A DNA stretch of 64,000 bases from Ceratodon purpureus (taxonomy: Eukaryota > Streptophyta > Bryopsida > Pseudoditrichales > Ditrichaceae), in NCBI GenBank assembly GCA_014871385.1, contig CM026421.1, forward strand, positions 15,917,048 to 15,981,047, read 5' to 3'. The notes under the pieces are model-generated. The model had not been told where the DNA came from, ran no database searches, and saw only the letters and a program-made list of their open reading frames with translations. Of this stretch, positions 23,201-33,499 are shown one piece after another. The position numbers and the translations under genes are program-made. How positions within the stretch are numbered: the stretch's first letter is position 1; each line of letters opens with the position of its first letter.

Positions 23201-24817
23201 TTTCAATGTGGCCCTGTTCACACAAGGTGGATGTACCCCTACGAACGCTATTTTAAAAATTTAAAAGGGTATGTACGAAACTTAGCCAAACCGGAAGGTA
23301 GCATAGCACAGGGATACCAAGTTGAACAGGCTTTGGGGTTTATCACAGAATACATGTCAGAATACAACATAACATCAAGAAGAGTATGGGACGACAAGGA
23401 AGAGCCGACTATGGTGGATGAAATCTTGGAGGGAAAAGGGAAACCAAAAATGCTGTCGGAGGAATTGAGGAACGCAATGCACTGTTTTGTCCTTGACAAT
23501 GCTTCACATTTGGAGCCATACCGTGAGTAAGTTCACTCTGACCCACGTATCCTTAGGTTCGACATGGCTTATTTCATTGTGAGCCTTATCTTGCACATGG
23601 TGATGGCATGAAAGATGTAGGGGAACTTAATATTGTTTTATTGCTGTAATTTCCAAAACAATGAAGTACATCAGCAGATGCAAAACCGAAGCAACAATCC
23701 TCAGAAATGTCATGCAGCAAACTTCCATTTTATCCCTGTATGGTCTAGCAATTTGACCACATGTGCATCGTCACGTAAAAGTAGATATTGTGCTCGATTG
23801 GAACGGGGTATTTGACCAGGCAAGACCTTTGCAATTAAGAGCTGGTAATATTAATTACAGTGGACGTGTATTTGGAATACAAGCACAGTACGTTACTGAC
23901 TCGTTTGGGCGATACTTGTCATGAACTCGTACAGGAGGTATCAAGCAGTGTGGACTGAAAGGAGGAATGAGCGAGCAGAATTTAGAAGACAACACCCACG
24001 GAGAAACGGCCGGCCTGCGGCACCATTTCCGGCTGGGATGGAAGAGATCCCATCGTTTTCATTATGGCTTGAAGCAGAGGTGAAGGAGGCAATTGATGCG
24101 GGTTCGGTGGTTCCAGAAGATGTTAAGGCTTCCTCGAAACCACCAAGTCTTCAGGCACAAAAGTACCGAAGTATGTACTCATATGGGTATCATTATCGAG
24201 TGCAAAGTGTAGAAGACGGCGCCCATAATACATGTGATTCAGGTGTAGCTGCTACTTTCCGGAGACCTTGCTCATCAGGGAGGCGGGACACAAACCCAGT
24301 GGACGCCAACTTGGAGTACATAGGTCAGATACAAGAGATTGTGGAGTTGAACTATGTTCAGCATTGCACAGTGGTACTAGTGTGCGAGTGGGTGAAGGCT
24401 AACTATCGAGGTAGAAATGCGACAGTTAAAAAGGATGAGTGGGGCTTCACATTGGCAAATTTCAACTCACTTGTACCATTTGGGTACGAATCTTTCGCAT
24501 TTCCATTACATTGTGAACAGGTATTTTTCTCTAATGAGGAGGACGAGCCGGGCTGGAGGGTAGTTTTAAGAACCGAAGTAAGGGGCCGGAGGATTGACAG
24601 CAAAATGGAGGAAGAGGAAGAGGCACAATTGTTCGCGATGGGGAGGGATGTGGATTTCCAGGGGCTACGCGCTGCGACCGAAATACTTGAGACAAATCCA
24701 AATCCTCTCCCAACTGGAAGGAACATACGTATTCCAGAATTGTTAGTCCCAGCGGCAGAAGTAGAAGCTGGTGTATTCGACAGGGATGTAGGAGAGTCTT
24801 CGGAGGAGGAGAACTAA
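20260..24817 (+). CDS. TNPD/Tnp2-type CACTA transposase (one apparent frameshift)
   Basis: DDE-type transposase that cuts and moves the element. Exons: 20260-20439, 20747-22207, 22651-23526, 23935-24817; the junctions are in phase if the frameshift is allowed for. The total is about 1130 residues. The N-terminal part ends in a Cys pair (CACIRC). A zinc-knuckle follows (CPDGH..., CPKC), then the Tnp2 core: LGLVGDGIIPF (candidate first Asp about residue 333), YNLPPW, LIPGPNSP, NIDVFLRPVV, LRAMLIWTVNDFPALGLLSG and CPFC. Exon 3 carries the MHCEKNIAENIL block and DUF4218 (WMYPYERYFKNLKGYVRN.A.PEGSIAQGY). Exon 4 carries DUF4216 (KKDEWGFTLANFNS, then EQVFF and WRVVLR). Near 23080 the frame changes inside a TGTGTG run, so this copy is probably inactive unless the shift is a sequence error. 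Confidence 0.85.
23075..23090 (+). other. Frameshift in the TNPD DUF4218 exon
   Basis: Upstream the frame reads VFRKLC and then meets a stop 11 codons later (about 23104). The family-like sequence VLKQLVADSAE...FPPAFFDIM continues in another frame from 23084. The site is a TGTGTG stretch, so loss of a TG dinucleotide by slippage is the simplest cause. Confidence 0.7.
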
Positions 24818-26690
24818 CAGCGAACAAAGCTTGGTAAGTTACGTCTTCCAAAATATCAGTGATAATTTTTGGATCAGTATAACTAATATCTAATGTGCAA
24901 GGAAAACAGGTATTTAGTATGTTCATGAAGATGCCTTGACTGTATTCAGCAGAGCATTTCTAAAAAAAATTGAGTTACTTTGAAATTTTATAAAGATTTA
25001 AGGAAGCCCTTCCTCTTTCGGCCGTTGGTGAGATTGCGTTACCTTTGCATTCATTGGTGTTGCATCAGAGGGAGTCCATTGCTCTCACTTTAAGTTTCCT
25101 TTTTTAAGACATGAAGGTGTACGATACAAACGTCAAGAAGGTGATTCTGGCGATTTTCATCAAGAACCTTGGACTTACATCATCGTTGCTGAGAAGGCTT
25201 TTGGATATAAAACAATCATGCTGGTAAGTTTATTGATGACAAGCTTTATATTAGCTTGTTGTTCAGCAGCTGAAGTTCTGAAGTGTAACGGTGAACTGTG
25301 TTGGATTTACAGCCGGTGGACGCCCAAGTTCTTGCAACCAGAGGAATTTCACTGAAGCCATAGGTTCGTATGTTCACTTGTTTGTCAAAAGTCGTTCTCT
25401 TGTTGATGGATAGCGCACAAACAGTACTCGTGTGTAAAGTAATTTTGGGAGGTTATTCCAGGCGTAAGTATTAATTGTTTTTTAGTTTGTAAGAATTTCT
25501 GGTCAAGTTATTTATCTTCCTTTCAACTGCAATGCAGAGCCCCTTCTATTTATTGATCTAAACGTTGGATTGCTTCTCTGTTAGGAGCTTAATGAAGATT
25601 TTTTTTTTTCGGCTCTTGGGTGGTGATGTCATGACTATTCCCGGCATTTTCCATTAAACCAAGGTATGTGTAGACATGCTCTGTTCAGTCTTTCTTAATA
25701 TTGATTTCACAAAGTTTACATGCATGTGATATTTGACAAGCTTAGAAGACTCTAACAGGATTATATGGTGTAACAAATTGCAGCGTTGTACATGTGGCCG
25801 AAGATGAAGTCAATTTCCGTCCTTGATGATCCCAGATGAATTAGTTGTATATCTGTCAAATCTCTATTGATTTTGCATTCTCCGGTGAATGGGTGATGTT
25901 ATTAACAATCATCTTGGACGTTGTGACAGTGCTGGGAAGCCTGCAGATTGTATAGTCGATTACGGGAACTTCTGGACGCTAAGTTTCCAGTATGTAGCAA
26001 AATTCATACCCTAGTTTCCCTGCCAAATAACCTGAGTTTCCAGTAGGTAGTAGAATACATACATGCTATATCAAAATGGCATACTCCATACAGAGGGAAG
26101 AGGAAACGCCCAAATTTTATGCGACACAATATTTTGGGCGACAAGGCTGTAAATGATAGTTTCTGCAGTTATCTGACAGTGCAGCCATAATGTATCATTC
26201 TGAACTGTACATGTGAAAATGGATTTGTTACTCTCAAATGTTACATTAGTAATTCAGTGAATGCTCTACTGTGTTCTGTTTGAGTACCGTGTGGGTAAAA
26301 TTAAATTACTCTCAGCAAATTTTAGAAAATTGCATATTTAGAGCAAAAGTAAGAAGCGTAAAATATTAGGAGAGTAAACTGTAAAACATATGATGGGATA
26401 AAAAAATCAGGGAAATAAAATGAAAGGAAGTCACGATTTTACTGGAATGCCAGAATGCTATTATTGATTTAAACATCATAAAAGTAACTCATATAAAATC
26501 ACCAATCAAAATTAGCGAAATGAATGCAATTATCATTCATAACTTTAAGGCACATGCCACATCAGCTCATGAAAATGTAGCTCTTTGTAAATGAGGAGAA
26601 ACCAGAGTGCAGTACCTAAATCAATTGAAAAGAGGCCAGCTATTTCGCATTGTGAAGCAAAAAATCAGAATCTGGTGACAGTGGTCGATG
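24818..26690. other. 3' noncoding part of the CACTA element
   Basis: AT-rich DNA after the TNPD stop, with no coding potential seen. It presumably holds the TNPD 3' UTR or untranslated 3' exons and spacer. Confidence 0.55.
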
Positions 26691-26703
26691 TACTGCACAA
26701 ATC

Positions 26704-26721
26704 AACAGAACTTCGTTGATT
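26704..26721 (+). repeat. Right subterminal repeat of the CACTA element
   Basis: AACAGAACTTCGTTGATT, 17 of 18 identical to 6043-6060. A second GTTGATT follows at 26727-26733. The motif is near-palindromic, so orientation is ambiguous. Confidence 0.7.
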
Positions 26722-26742
26722 TTCCGTTGATTTGGAAAGGAT

Positions 26743-26754
26743 TTTCTACTAGTG
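26743..26754 (-). repeat. Right terminal inverted repeat of the CACTA element
   Basis: TTTCTACTAGTG, exact reverse complement of 6005-6016. Confidence 0.93.
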
Positions 26755-26757
26755 TCT
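26755..26757. repeat. Target-site duplication, right (TCT)
   Basis: TCT directly after ...TAGTG, matching 6002-6004. Confidence 0.85.
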
Positions 26758-28618
26758 AGTTCCAACAAACATCAATGCCTCTTTCTTCTAACAAAATTTA
26801 ATGTTGTAGCGCACGAGCTCAAGAAAAGAAACATGGAAAGCCTAATTGATCAAAATAAACAAGCACTTCACAATCAGTTGCAGAAAAATTGGGAGATAAA
26901 AAACAAATGGATTGTGAGGTGTGGTTTGGATATGAGATATGGTCAAAACATAGTGAACGGCATGTTGCCCTTCGTTTAAACTTAGATATTATGACTGCCA
27001 CTTTATCGTAGACTATAAAGTAGTCAAACCGTCAAGGCTCATTGGACACACATGTTCTTCTGAATTTTAGAAGTAGAGACAAGCAATTCACCTTTCAGCA
27101 GTATCTATGTCATATCATTGCATAAGTCAAAATAATTGGTGGAGATGCATTATACTTAATTAAAATAGGTGCGTCAAAAGGTATGGTTCTTCTATCATTG
27201 TTCTTAGAATGCACTAGAAAAGTTACATTCAACTTTGTTGGAATATTGTAGATGTTGATTCAATACCACTTGCTTGGAGGAGCAGATCAAAATCTCTAAC
27301 CTATCATGACGATGAAATTAGGTGAATTGCACTCTCATTAACGCTTATGAGAGTTCCCTTTGAAATAGACTAGTTACGATTTCTTGTTTGAAAATGCCAA
27401 AATGCCATTTGCCCCATTTGTAACATCCATAGACTATCATATAGAAGTTAATTGAATTTAAGCTTATGCGATGAACAAAATGGTGATATTTAGTATCTAA
27501 ATCTATCCATGATTGAAATCATAGAAACATTTGACATGTACAAGTAACTCGATAAATAATTGAATACACAAGCATCTATGCTACCTTCTATATTTTAAGA
27601 AAATTGGTCCAAATAATTAAGTGCATTTTAAAAAATGAGAAAATTACTTTGGTAATTTTGACAATATAACAATTTATTATATGTTTATCAAGAAGTACAA
27701 AGAATTGACCAATTTGACCATTCCATTTTGATCTTGACTATATGATAAAATAGTCTTTGGCTCCGGTATGATGGTTATTAGTTACAACAAAGATGGTCTT
27801 CTAAGAAGAGGGTCGTAGGGACAATAAATTGCCTTTGGTGATAAGCAACCCGGTTTTTCGTACCAATGCAGAATACTTGTATCAAAAAGTAATTCCATGT
27901 ACTTATTCCTTGGAAAACAGTGAAATGTGGTGGTTTGGGGGTTGGGTTGAGGATGGCTCAAAAAAGGGTCCAAGTTCTGGTGGTTTATGAGCTGTCCACC
28001 GGAACTGGATTGCAATTGTGTGTCACCGTGGCAGTCTCTACGCTCCTCCATTCCTTCTCCCCTCCCCAATAGTCTACTCCTCCATTCCATTCCAAAGACC
28101 TTCATGTAAGAATGTTGCAGTAGGATTGGTGAACCAAAACATATCTCAGCTTTTCACCTAAAGCAGGGTCACGGCTCTGAACGGAGGTGCAGACATCATG
28201 ACACCCGGTGTGCATCACGCACGCAACCGGAAAGCATGAGAATCGTGAGCTTGTGAGCCCCACTGCCAGACTTCATGGGCGCTGCCACCTGGAATTCTCA
28301 CCGCAATAGCAACTCACGTGCATCTCACGACCAAGGCACACACTGGCATTCGAGAATGGTCACAACATATGCGTCATAACATCAGACAGGAATTCTCTCG
28401 AATTTGTTGTACTGTTACCATGTGAGGCGGTTCGTCCTCATCTCTAAAGACAAAAGGATTCAACAAATGAATAGAGCACTCCCAGCGTTCTCTTCAGTTT
28501 CATTGGATCGTGCACTGTCAGGGAGGGTACATTACATCATTCTAAAAGAATATGGGAGCACTATATATGGTAAAATATCCGGTTGGTGAGTGGTACAATG
28601 TTTTGGTGCTGCACAATT
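26758..28618. other. AT-rich intergenic DNA
   Basis: No gene supported. The longest ORFs lack family resemblance. GC content rises briefly around 28000-28350 without a clear exon. Confidence 0.5.
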
Positions 28619-28704
28619 GAAGACCCCGGAGAATCTACTCTTACAATGGAATTTTGTTTTGCTTCAAAAAAAAAAAAAAAAAAGAAGACCCCGGAGAATG
28701 TACT
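28619..28704 (+). mobile_element. Tiny retroposed insert with A18 tail and 21-bp target duplication
   Basis: The direct repeat starting GAAGACCCCGGAGAAT occurs at 28619-28639 and 28684-28704, with 20 of 21 bases matching. Between them lie 26 bases of sequence followed by 18 A residues (28666-28683). A poly-A tail abutting a target duplication is the hallmark of LINE-mediated retroposition, so this looks like a severely 5'-truncated retroposon. The source transcript cannot be told from 26 bases. Confidence 0.7.
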
Positions 28705-29582
28705 GATATTTGTTTGTATCAGCTATCAACAGTGTACTGAATCTTTGTCCATAAAAGCTATACATGGTGACTAAGGTTGATGTACCCATTACCACCACAT
28801 AACACTTGGCCAAACTGTAGACTTTCCTTGCACCACCATTTGTTAGAACCCATCACCACCATTCCACTGTAGCACCCATGAAACAAGCAAAGCAATGGCA
28901 AGCCAGGGTTTGGAATAAATTTGTAGAATTTGGAATAAATTGTGTGGTGGTTTAACATATTGACTGAAGTGGTTTCTAGTGAAACCTACAGGTGGGTTAT
29001 AGGAAAACACTACTTTTCACTTTGAAAATTTGTATCTATTAATCTATGAGGACTTAAATTATGGAAAAATACACGTTATGTAAAAAAACTATCTTCCGAT
29101 CCAAGAAAATTACTCCCTAAAAATAGAACTGCCACAAATAAGCAAAAACCCTTATTTTGGTGGTTATGGGTGCTTCAACCTTAGTAAGGGACAAGTCTCG
29201 CTTCACTCGAATACATTCTCTACTGTATGTATGAGCTGCTACAGTGTGAGCCTGCTGGCCCCTAGGAACTCTCAGGAATAATACAAGGATGGCAACTGCA
29301 TGTTCGCAGTGAACTGTACAAAACACACAAATAGAAGTAATGCATGCATATACACGACTAATGTCTGAAACGGCAAATGCTAGAAAAGTTTAGTTTACAT
29401 TCGGTTAGGATTCCGAGTTACATGAAATGCTTTGCATCCGATGTACAAAACTGGCACTTCCTCTCGAGTCGACGATCATTTTTCGTCGCGGGTACTACTA
29501 GTTAATTACACATAATAAACCCACATTGAATCATATATTCACATAAGTTGCAACTAATCTGGACGGAATACCACTATTAATC
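28705..29582. other. Intergenic DNA downstream of the lipase gene
   Basis: No gene seen. It contains the 3' flank of the minus-strand lipase gene; short ORFs on either strand lack recognisable content. Confidence 0.55.
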
Positions 29583-29621
29583 TTACTTATACATCTTGCC
29601 ATTACCATTACCATTCCCGTT

Positions 29622-31592
29622 TTAATTGCCATTGCCGTTGCTGTATGATCTACCATTACCATTGCCATTGACATTGCCCTTGCCCTTGGCATTGACCTTG
29701 ACCTTGGCCTTGCCATTACTCTGGGTACTGCCCTGAACATTGCTTTGGCGTTGGAGCAACGCCATCTCCATCTCCCTCTCTAGCTCCTCCAGCTCTCTCC
29801 TCTTTCTCTCCTTCTTCTCCAGCTCCTGCTTCTCCATCTGTTTCTTCTTCTCCTCCCTCGACTTCAGCACACTCTCTGGAAGATCCTCATAGTCACGCTC
29901 AATTTGCACCCACTTACCCTCACTGTTGCGCACAAGGCCCTTGTTCTCAGGCTGCCACCAATGAGTCGGGATGCCCGTTTTCTTGGGACAAACGAAGTCG
30001 GAAGCTTTGTTGATGAGCGCTAGGTCACGCTCCACGACAACTTTCCATGGCCGGCCCGGACCATGGTAACCTGTGAGCAAATGCAAATAAGCTTCCATGT
30101 TGTGTGCATTCACGGGGTTGCCTCGTTTGTGAAGATCGGGTGACAAGTCGTGATTCAGCTCAATCTCAGCCCCGACGTGGGAATATGTCCAGGGAAACCT
30201 CTCCAGAATATGGCTTATCATTTTGACATCCTCGTTCAAGATGGGACTCGGTACTTTAGGTACCATATCGTGCTCGTTCGTCACTCGCAAGATCTTCACG
30301 CCGAGGTCGCGCACCTTCTCTCTGAACGGGGTATTGCCGACGCGCGGGCCGGCGAACGTGAAGCAGGTAACAGGGATGGAGCCTCGTGCGCCTTCCTTGT
30401 TTGTTTTGCCAGGATCGGAAGTCGGCGTGGGCTCCGTCGGCGCTCGGAAGTCCTTCACCTTAACGTCAACGCCGTGGCGATTGATGCCGGACATGGCAAT
30501 ATCATACCCAGATAACACGGCCATGGCAGCGCCCAAGCTGTGCCCGGTGATTGTAATACTCAGCTCTTCGTCGTCATACTTTTTGATCAATCGCTTCAAC
30601 TCCTTGAGTATCTGAACCCGCGCGCTGTCTCTGTTGTACCGCGTCTGGCTGTTCGCCGTCGTGTAGAGGTTTAGAAACCCCTCTTCCATCATCACCTTCA
30701 TGTTCCACGGCACATCGTCAGTCGCCCGCGGGTCAAGGGAACACGGCACAAGCGTCTTGGCCAAATTCGCAGCCCACTCGAGCTTGGTTGCAGTGCCACG
30801 CCACGCCAACAAGATATCCCTTCGTCCCATTCTTTTAATCTTCTCCTCATCCACGCAAACCGCAATGTACCCAATCCAATTCGAGTTCCGGCTCCACGCA
30901 TCCGGAGCCTGGTTGCGAAGGATGAAGCTGTCGACGCTCGTGGTGGCGAACAAGTAGTCCGTAATCTCGTAGCCCGTGTCCGGCAGGCCCACTTTCTCAA
31001 ACATAGTATCGATGCTGAAAAGGTTGCTTCCCATGTACTTCGAATGGGGTTGGTTGTCGAAAGCATCGTAGCACGCCTGCGCAAACTCCCCGTAGCGGAT
31101 AAGCTCCATTCGTAGGTCCATGTCCAGAGGGTCCACCAGCCCTTCCCAGTTGTTCGCGCCCTGAATTTCTCTCCATCTCGACGCCAACGTCGATGAAATT
31201 TTCATCTCCTGCGGGATTACGTGTGAGTATGAGTACTCCCTTACAACCTCCTTTGGGAGATCATTCGCAGCTTCGTTTGAGAAGTTGATCACTGAGCGCT
31301 TTTGTGCGAAATCGTCCGAGATCTCATCCGAGATCTCGTCCGACGGTGCAGCATCCGATTTTTTCGTTCGCTCACCCAGGCTTTGGCAGACAACCTTTCC
31401 TTCCGCAGCAATTCGGGCAGCTTTCGTATCAATTCTAAATGTTTTCCCAGCGAGTTCCTGCGAACTGAGTCGAATGACACGGTCGCTCATCATCGCTCTC
31501 GGTGCAGGCGTCGCGACGTGGAATCCTCCATGCATATTGCTCGTGGCCGGAGTTTGTGCGCACAATACCCCGGTCGCCGCTACATACGCCAT
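29622..31592 (-). CDS. Phospholipase A1 / class-3 lipase (DAD1-like family, plastid-type)
   Basis: Intronless, 656 residues. Family members release the sn-1 fatty acid of membrane lipids, and some chloroplast forms feed oxylipin synthesis. The N-terminal about 100 residues are Ser/Ala-rich with few acidic residues at the start, consistent with a plastid transit peptide (inference). The core begins near WREIQGANNWEGLVDPLD...LRMELIRYGEFAQACYDAFD, typical of plant PLA1. The nucleophile Ser352 lies in ITGHSLGAAMA, the acidic Asp442 in VTNEHDMVPK, and the His in the NAHNMEAYLHLL segment completes the triad. The C-terminal 110 residues are an added charged coiled coil (KKQMEKQELEKKERKRRELEEL) and a low-complexity K/N/G repeat tail. 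That repeat continues past the stop codon. Confidence 0.93.
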   Translation of the reverse strand: MAYVAATGVLCAQTPATSNMHGGFHVATPAPRAMMSDRVIRLSSQELAGKTFRIDTKAARIAAEGKVVCQSLGERTKKSDAAPSDEISDEISDDFAQKRSVINFSNEAANDLPKEVVREYSYSHVIPQEMKISSTLASRWREIQGANNWEGLVDPLDMDLRMELIRYGEFAQACYDAFDNQPHSKYMGSNLFSIDTMFEKVGLPDTGYEITDYLFATTSVDSFILRNQAPDAWSRNSNWIGYIAVCVDEEKIKRMGRRDILLAWRGTATKLEWAANLAKTLVPCSLDPRATDDVPWNMKVMMEEGFLNLYTTANSQTRYNRDSARVQILKELKRLIKKYDDEELSITITGHSLGAAMAVLSGYDIAMSGINRHGVDVKVKDFRAPTEPTPTSDPGKTNKEGARGSIPVTCFTFAGPRVGNTPFREKVRDLGVKILRVTNEHDMVPKVPSPILNEDVKMISHILERFPWTYSHVGAEIELNHDLSPDLHKRGNPVNAHNMEAYLHLLTGYHGPGRPWKVVVERDLALINKASDFVCPKKTGIPTHWWQPENKGLVRNSEGKWVQIERDYEDLPESVLKSREEKKKQMEKQELEKKERKRRELEELEREMEMALLQRQSNVQGSTQSNGKAKVKVNAKGKGNVNGNGNGRSYSNGNGN

Positions 31593-32780
31593 ATTGACAC
31601 GGATAACACCAGTCTACACAAATCGATGAGAATACTCTATCTGCAACGACAACGATTTTCCACAATAACAGCAGTCAGTATTATGCAACACCTCCAAAAG
31701 TTGGTCACTCTCTCACGTCCTATTTCAGAAATACTGGACATAACTCTACGTTGCAAATTCCTCGAACCACTATGCGTCGCTCCGTTGTGTTCTGTAAGCA
31801 CGTACGTCTTTGTGCTGACCAAAACTATATTGCCAGTGTCTCCTGAACCGCACCTTTACCATGACCAACAATCGATTGTTCCATACAGATTTCAATGAAC
31901 TGCATATCAGTTAGGAAAGATTGTACGTTCTCCTCATTCATCACTAACAAACTAAACCCCAGATTTTAGCACGAAAACAAACACTATACAGAAACGTCCC
32001 TACAACTGCCGAGCTAGAATTGTCCAGAACGACGACACTCTTCTCATCTAAAAGCCGCAGTACTCGTACACCGCATTTCGGAAGACATCTTCACACCTGG
32101 GTTTCGCACTACCACTACGACACTTTCTTCCCTAGCAAACAGGATAAAAAATCATCCGTTCTCTTCAAAACTCGCCTCCGCTCCTACACTAAAGCCCTAC
32201 TCTTGCAAACACACCGCAAACACGCCAACATACAGAAACAGTCACACTTTGTGACTTCAGAAGCGTAGTACCTGTCTTTTCGGAATCTTAGACTGTCCGA
32301 GCAATCGCTCTATATCCTCGCAGTCTAATCTGGTGGTCTCGGTGCCGGGTGGTGGTCATCTAACTCTCAATGAAACTTGACTAGTTCAGAAAATAGCGCT
32401 TGTTACAGTCCAGCAAAACACGATGGAGAGAGGACGAGAGTGTGACTGAGTGAGAGATGTTTGCAGTGAGTGAGTGGCACCGGCGCTACTGTACTCGGCC
32501 TGCAGACATGCGAGGTGCTTCCGGACGATATGTGATGTTGCATCGCTTCACGGAGGCTAATCCTGGAGCACGCGTCGCAAACCCACTGGTGCCCGCGTCT
32601 ACCGGCGTTGCGGCAGAGCACTGTTCCAGATTCCAGCCCAGGCTCTCGGGTCACGTGAGTTTCATTTTGCAGGGCTCTCGAATATCAGCCAAATTCAGCC
32701 CGAGCAACGAGCTGGTTCAAATTCAAGACGTTATACCGGAAGTCCGGAGCCCAAGACCGTGCATAGCCGAAACTGGGTGT
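31593..32780. other. Lipase upstream region and intergenic DNA
   Basis: Probably holds the promoter and 5' UTR of the minus-strand lipase gene next to 31592. A plus-strand ORF at 32457-32864 has no family resemblance and was not accepted. Confidence 0.45.
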
Positions 32781-32789
32781 TCTTGTATT

Positions 32790-32922
32790 CGGAGGTCAAA
32801 AGAAGTTTGCACTACTCTTGTGATTGGAAAAGAGCTCCGAGGAAGGTGGAGAGCCCTCACATGAGTAGGGTTACAAATGAGCGCAGCTTTATTCCGGCTT
32901 TATATACCCGTACCCCGGTTTA
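32790..32922 (+). repeat. Dispersed repeat, copy B (promoter-like, contains TATATA)
   Basis: Second copy of the repeat at 190-320. Shared ordered blocks are ACTACTC, GAGCTCCGAG, AGGTGGAGAG, CCTCACA, TAGGGTT, CAAATG and TTATATACCC, then an ACCC.GTTT tail. It abuts an AT-rich spacer. Confidence 0.6.
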
Positions 32923-32956
32923 ATCCTAAAGTATAGAAATGAAATATATACTTCAT

Positions 32957-33017
32957 ACTAGGGCCACATTGCATTATTGACCAAGGGAAATATTGACTAG
33001 GGCCACATTGCATTATT
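32957..33017 (+). repeat. 22-bp perfect direct repeat, two copies
   Basis: ACTAGGGCCACATTGCATTA plus TT occurs at 32957-32978 and 32996-33017, with start points 39 bases apart. The repeat lies directly after repeat copy B. Confidence 0.85.
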
Positions 33018-33499
33018 ACCATAGTCAAGCTCTTGATACTAGTAACAATCCTATCGTTCATCATTTACTATTTCAAGCATTTTAAAATTTGGATGAGTCA
33101 ATTGAGTTATAAAAGACAATTTCCACATTTTACGTGAATGAAGAGCGACACTTTACTAGTGGAGATGACAAGTTCTCTTGTAGCGAGAGTTGTGACCGTA
33201 GAAAATTTTAATTCTTTTTTTAGAGTCTTGGTCACTTTCCATAGTATGTAGTGAGTTTGTATTGATACAAATATGGGCTCATTTTCCTTGAATCTAATTG
33301 AACAAACTTTTTAAAGTAAACTTAACAAAATATTTGTTAGATTAAAGAATCTAATCTATCACGTAGAAAATAAAATATTTTTGTAAATTTAATCTCCTCT
33401 TTCTAAAGTAGTGTAATGTGCCTTTGGTTCATGATAGTCATTTCAATCAATTACAATTTTAAAGCATTGTGGTTATGGGAGGTTTGTCACGCAGCAAAC

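Larger units (their letters stand above)
6005..26754. mobile_element. Complete CACTA (En/Spm, CMC superfamily) DNA transposon, 20,750 bp
   Basis: The left end reads CACTAGTAGAAAT and the right end is its reverse complement, ATTTTCTACTAGTG, giving a perfect 12-bp terminal inverted repeat. TCT flanks both ends as a 3-bp target duplication. Inside lie a TNPD/Tnp2 transposase (+, 20260-24817), a TNPA-like Transposase_24 gene (-, 10951-13962), two hydrophilic ORFs (-, 15156-15611 and 17414-18019) and two F-box-like genes (-, 6978-7517 and 8800-9563). Subterminal repeats of the form AACAG..NTT.GTTGA occur at both ends. In classical En/Spm, TNPA and TNPD share one strand and one promoter; here they diverge. 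The intact ends suggest fairly recent insertion, but one frameshift in TNPD suggests this copy may no longer make its own full transposase. Confidence 0.92.

Noticed and set aside
27782..28105. 107-codon minus-strand ORF
   Set aside because: Composition not protein-like, no homologous block recognised, no neighbouring exon.
32457..32864. 135-codon ORF ending in the dispersed repeat
   Set aside because: No recognisable domain and it overlaps repeat copy B; likely chance.
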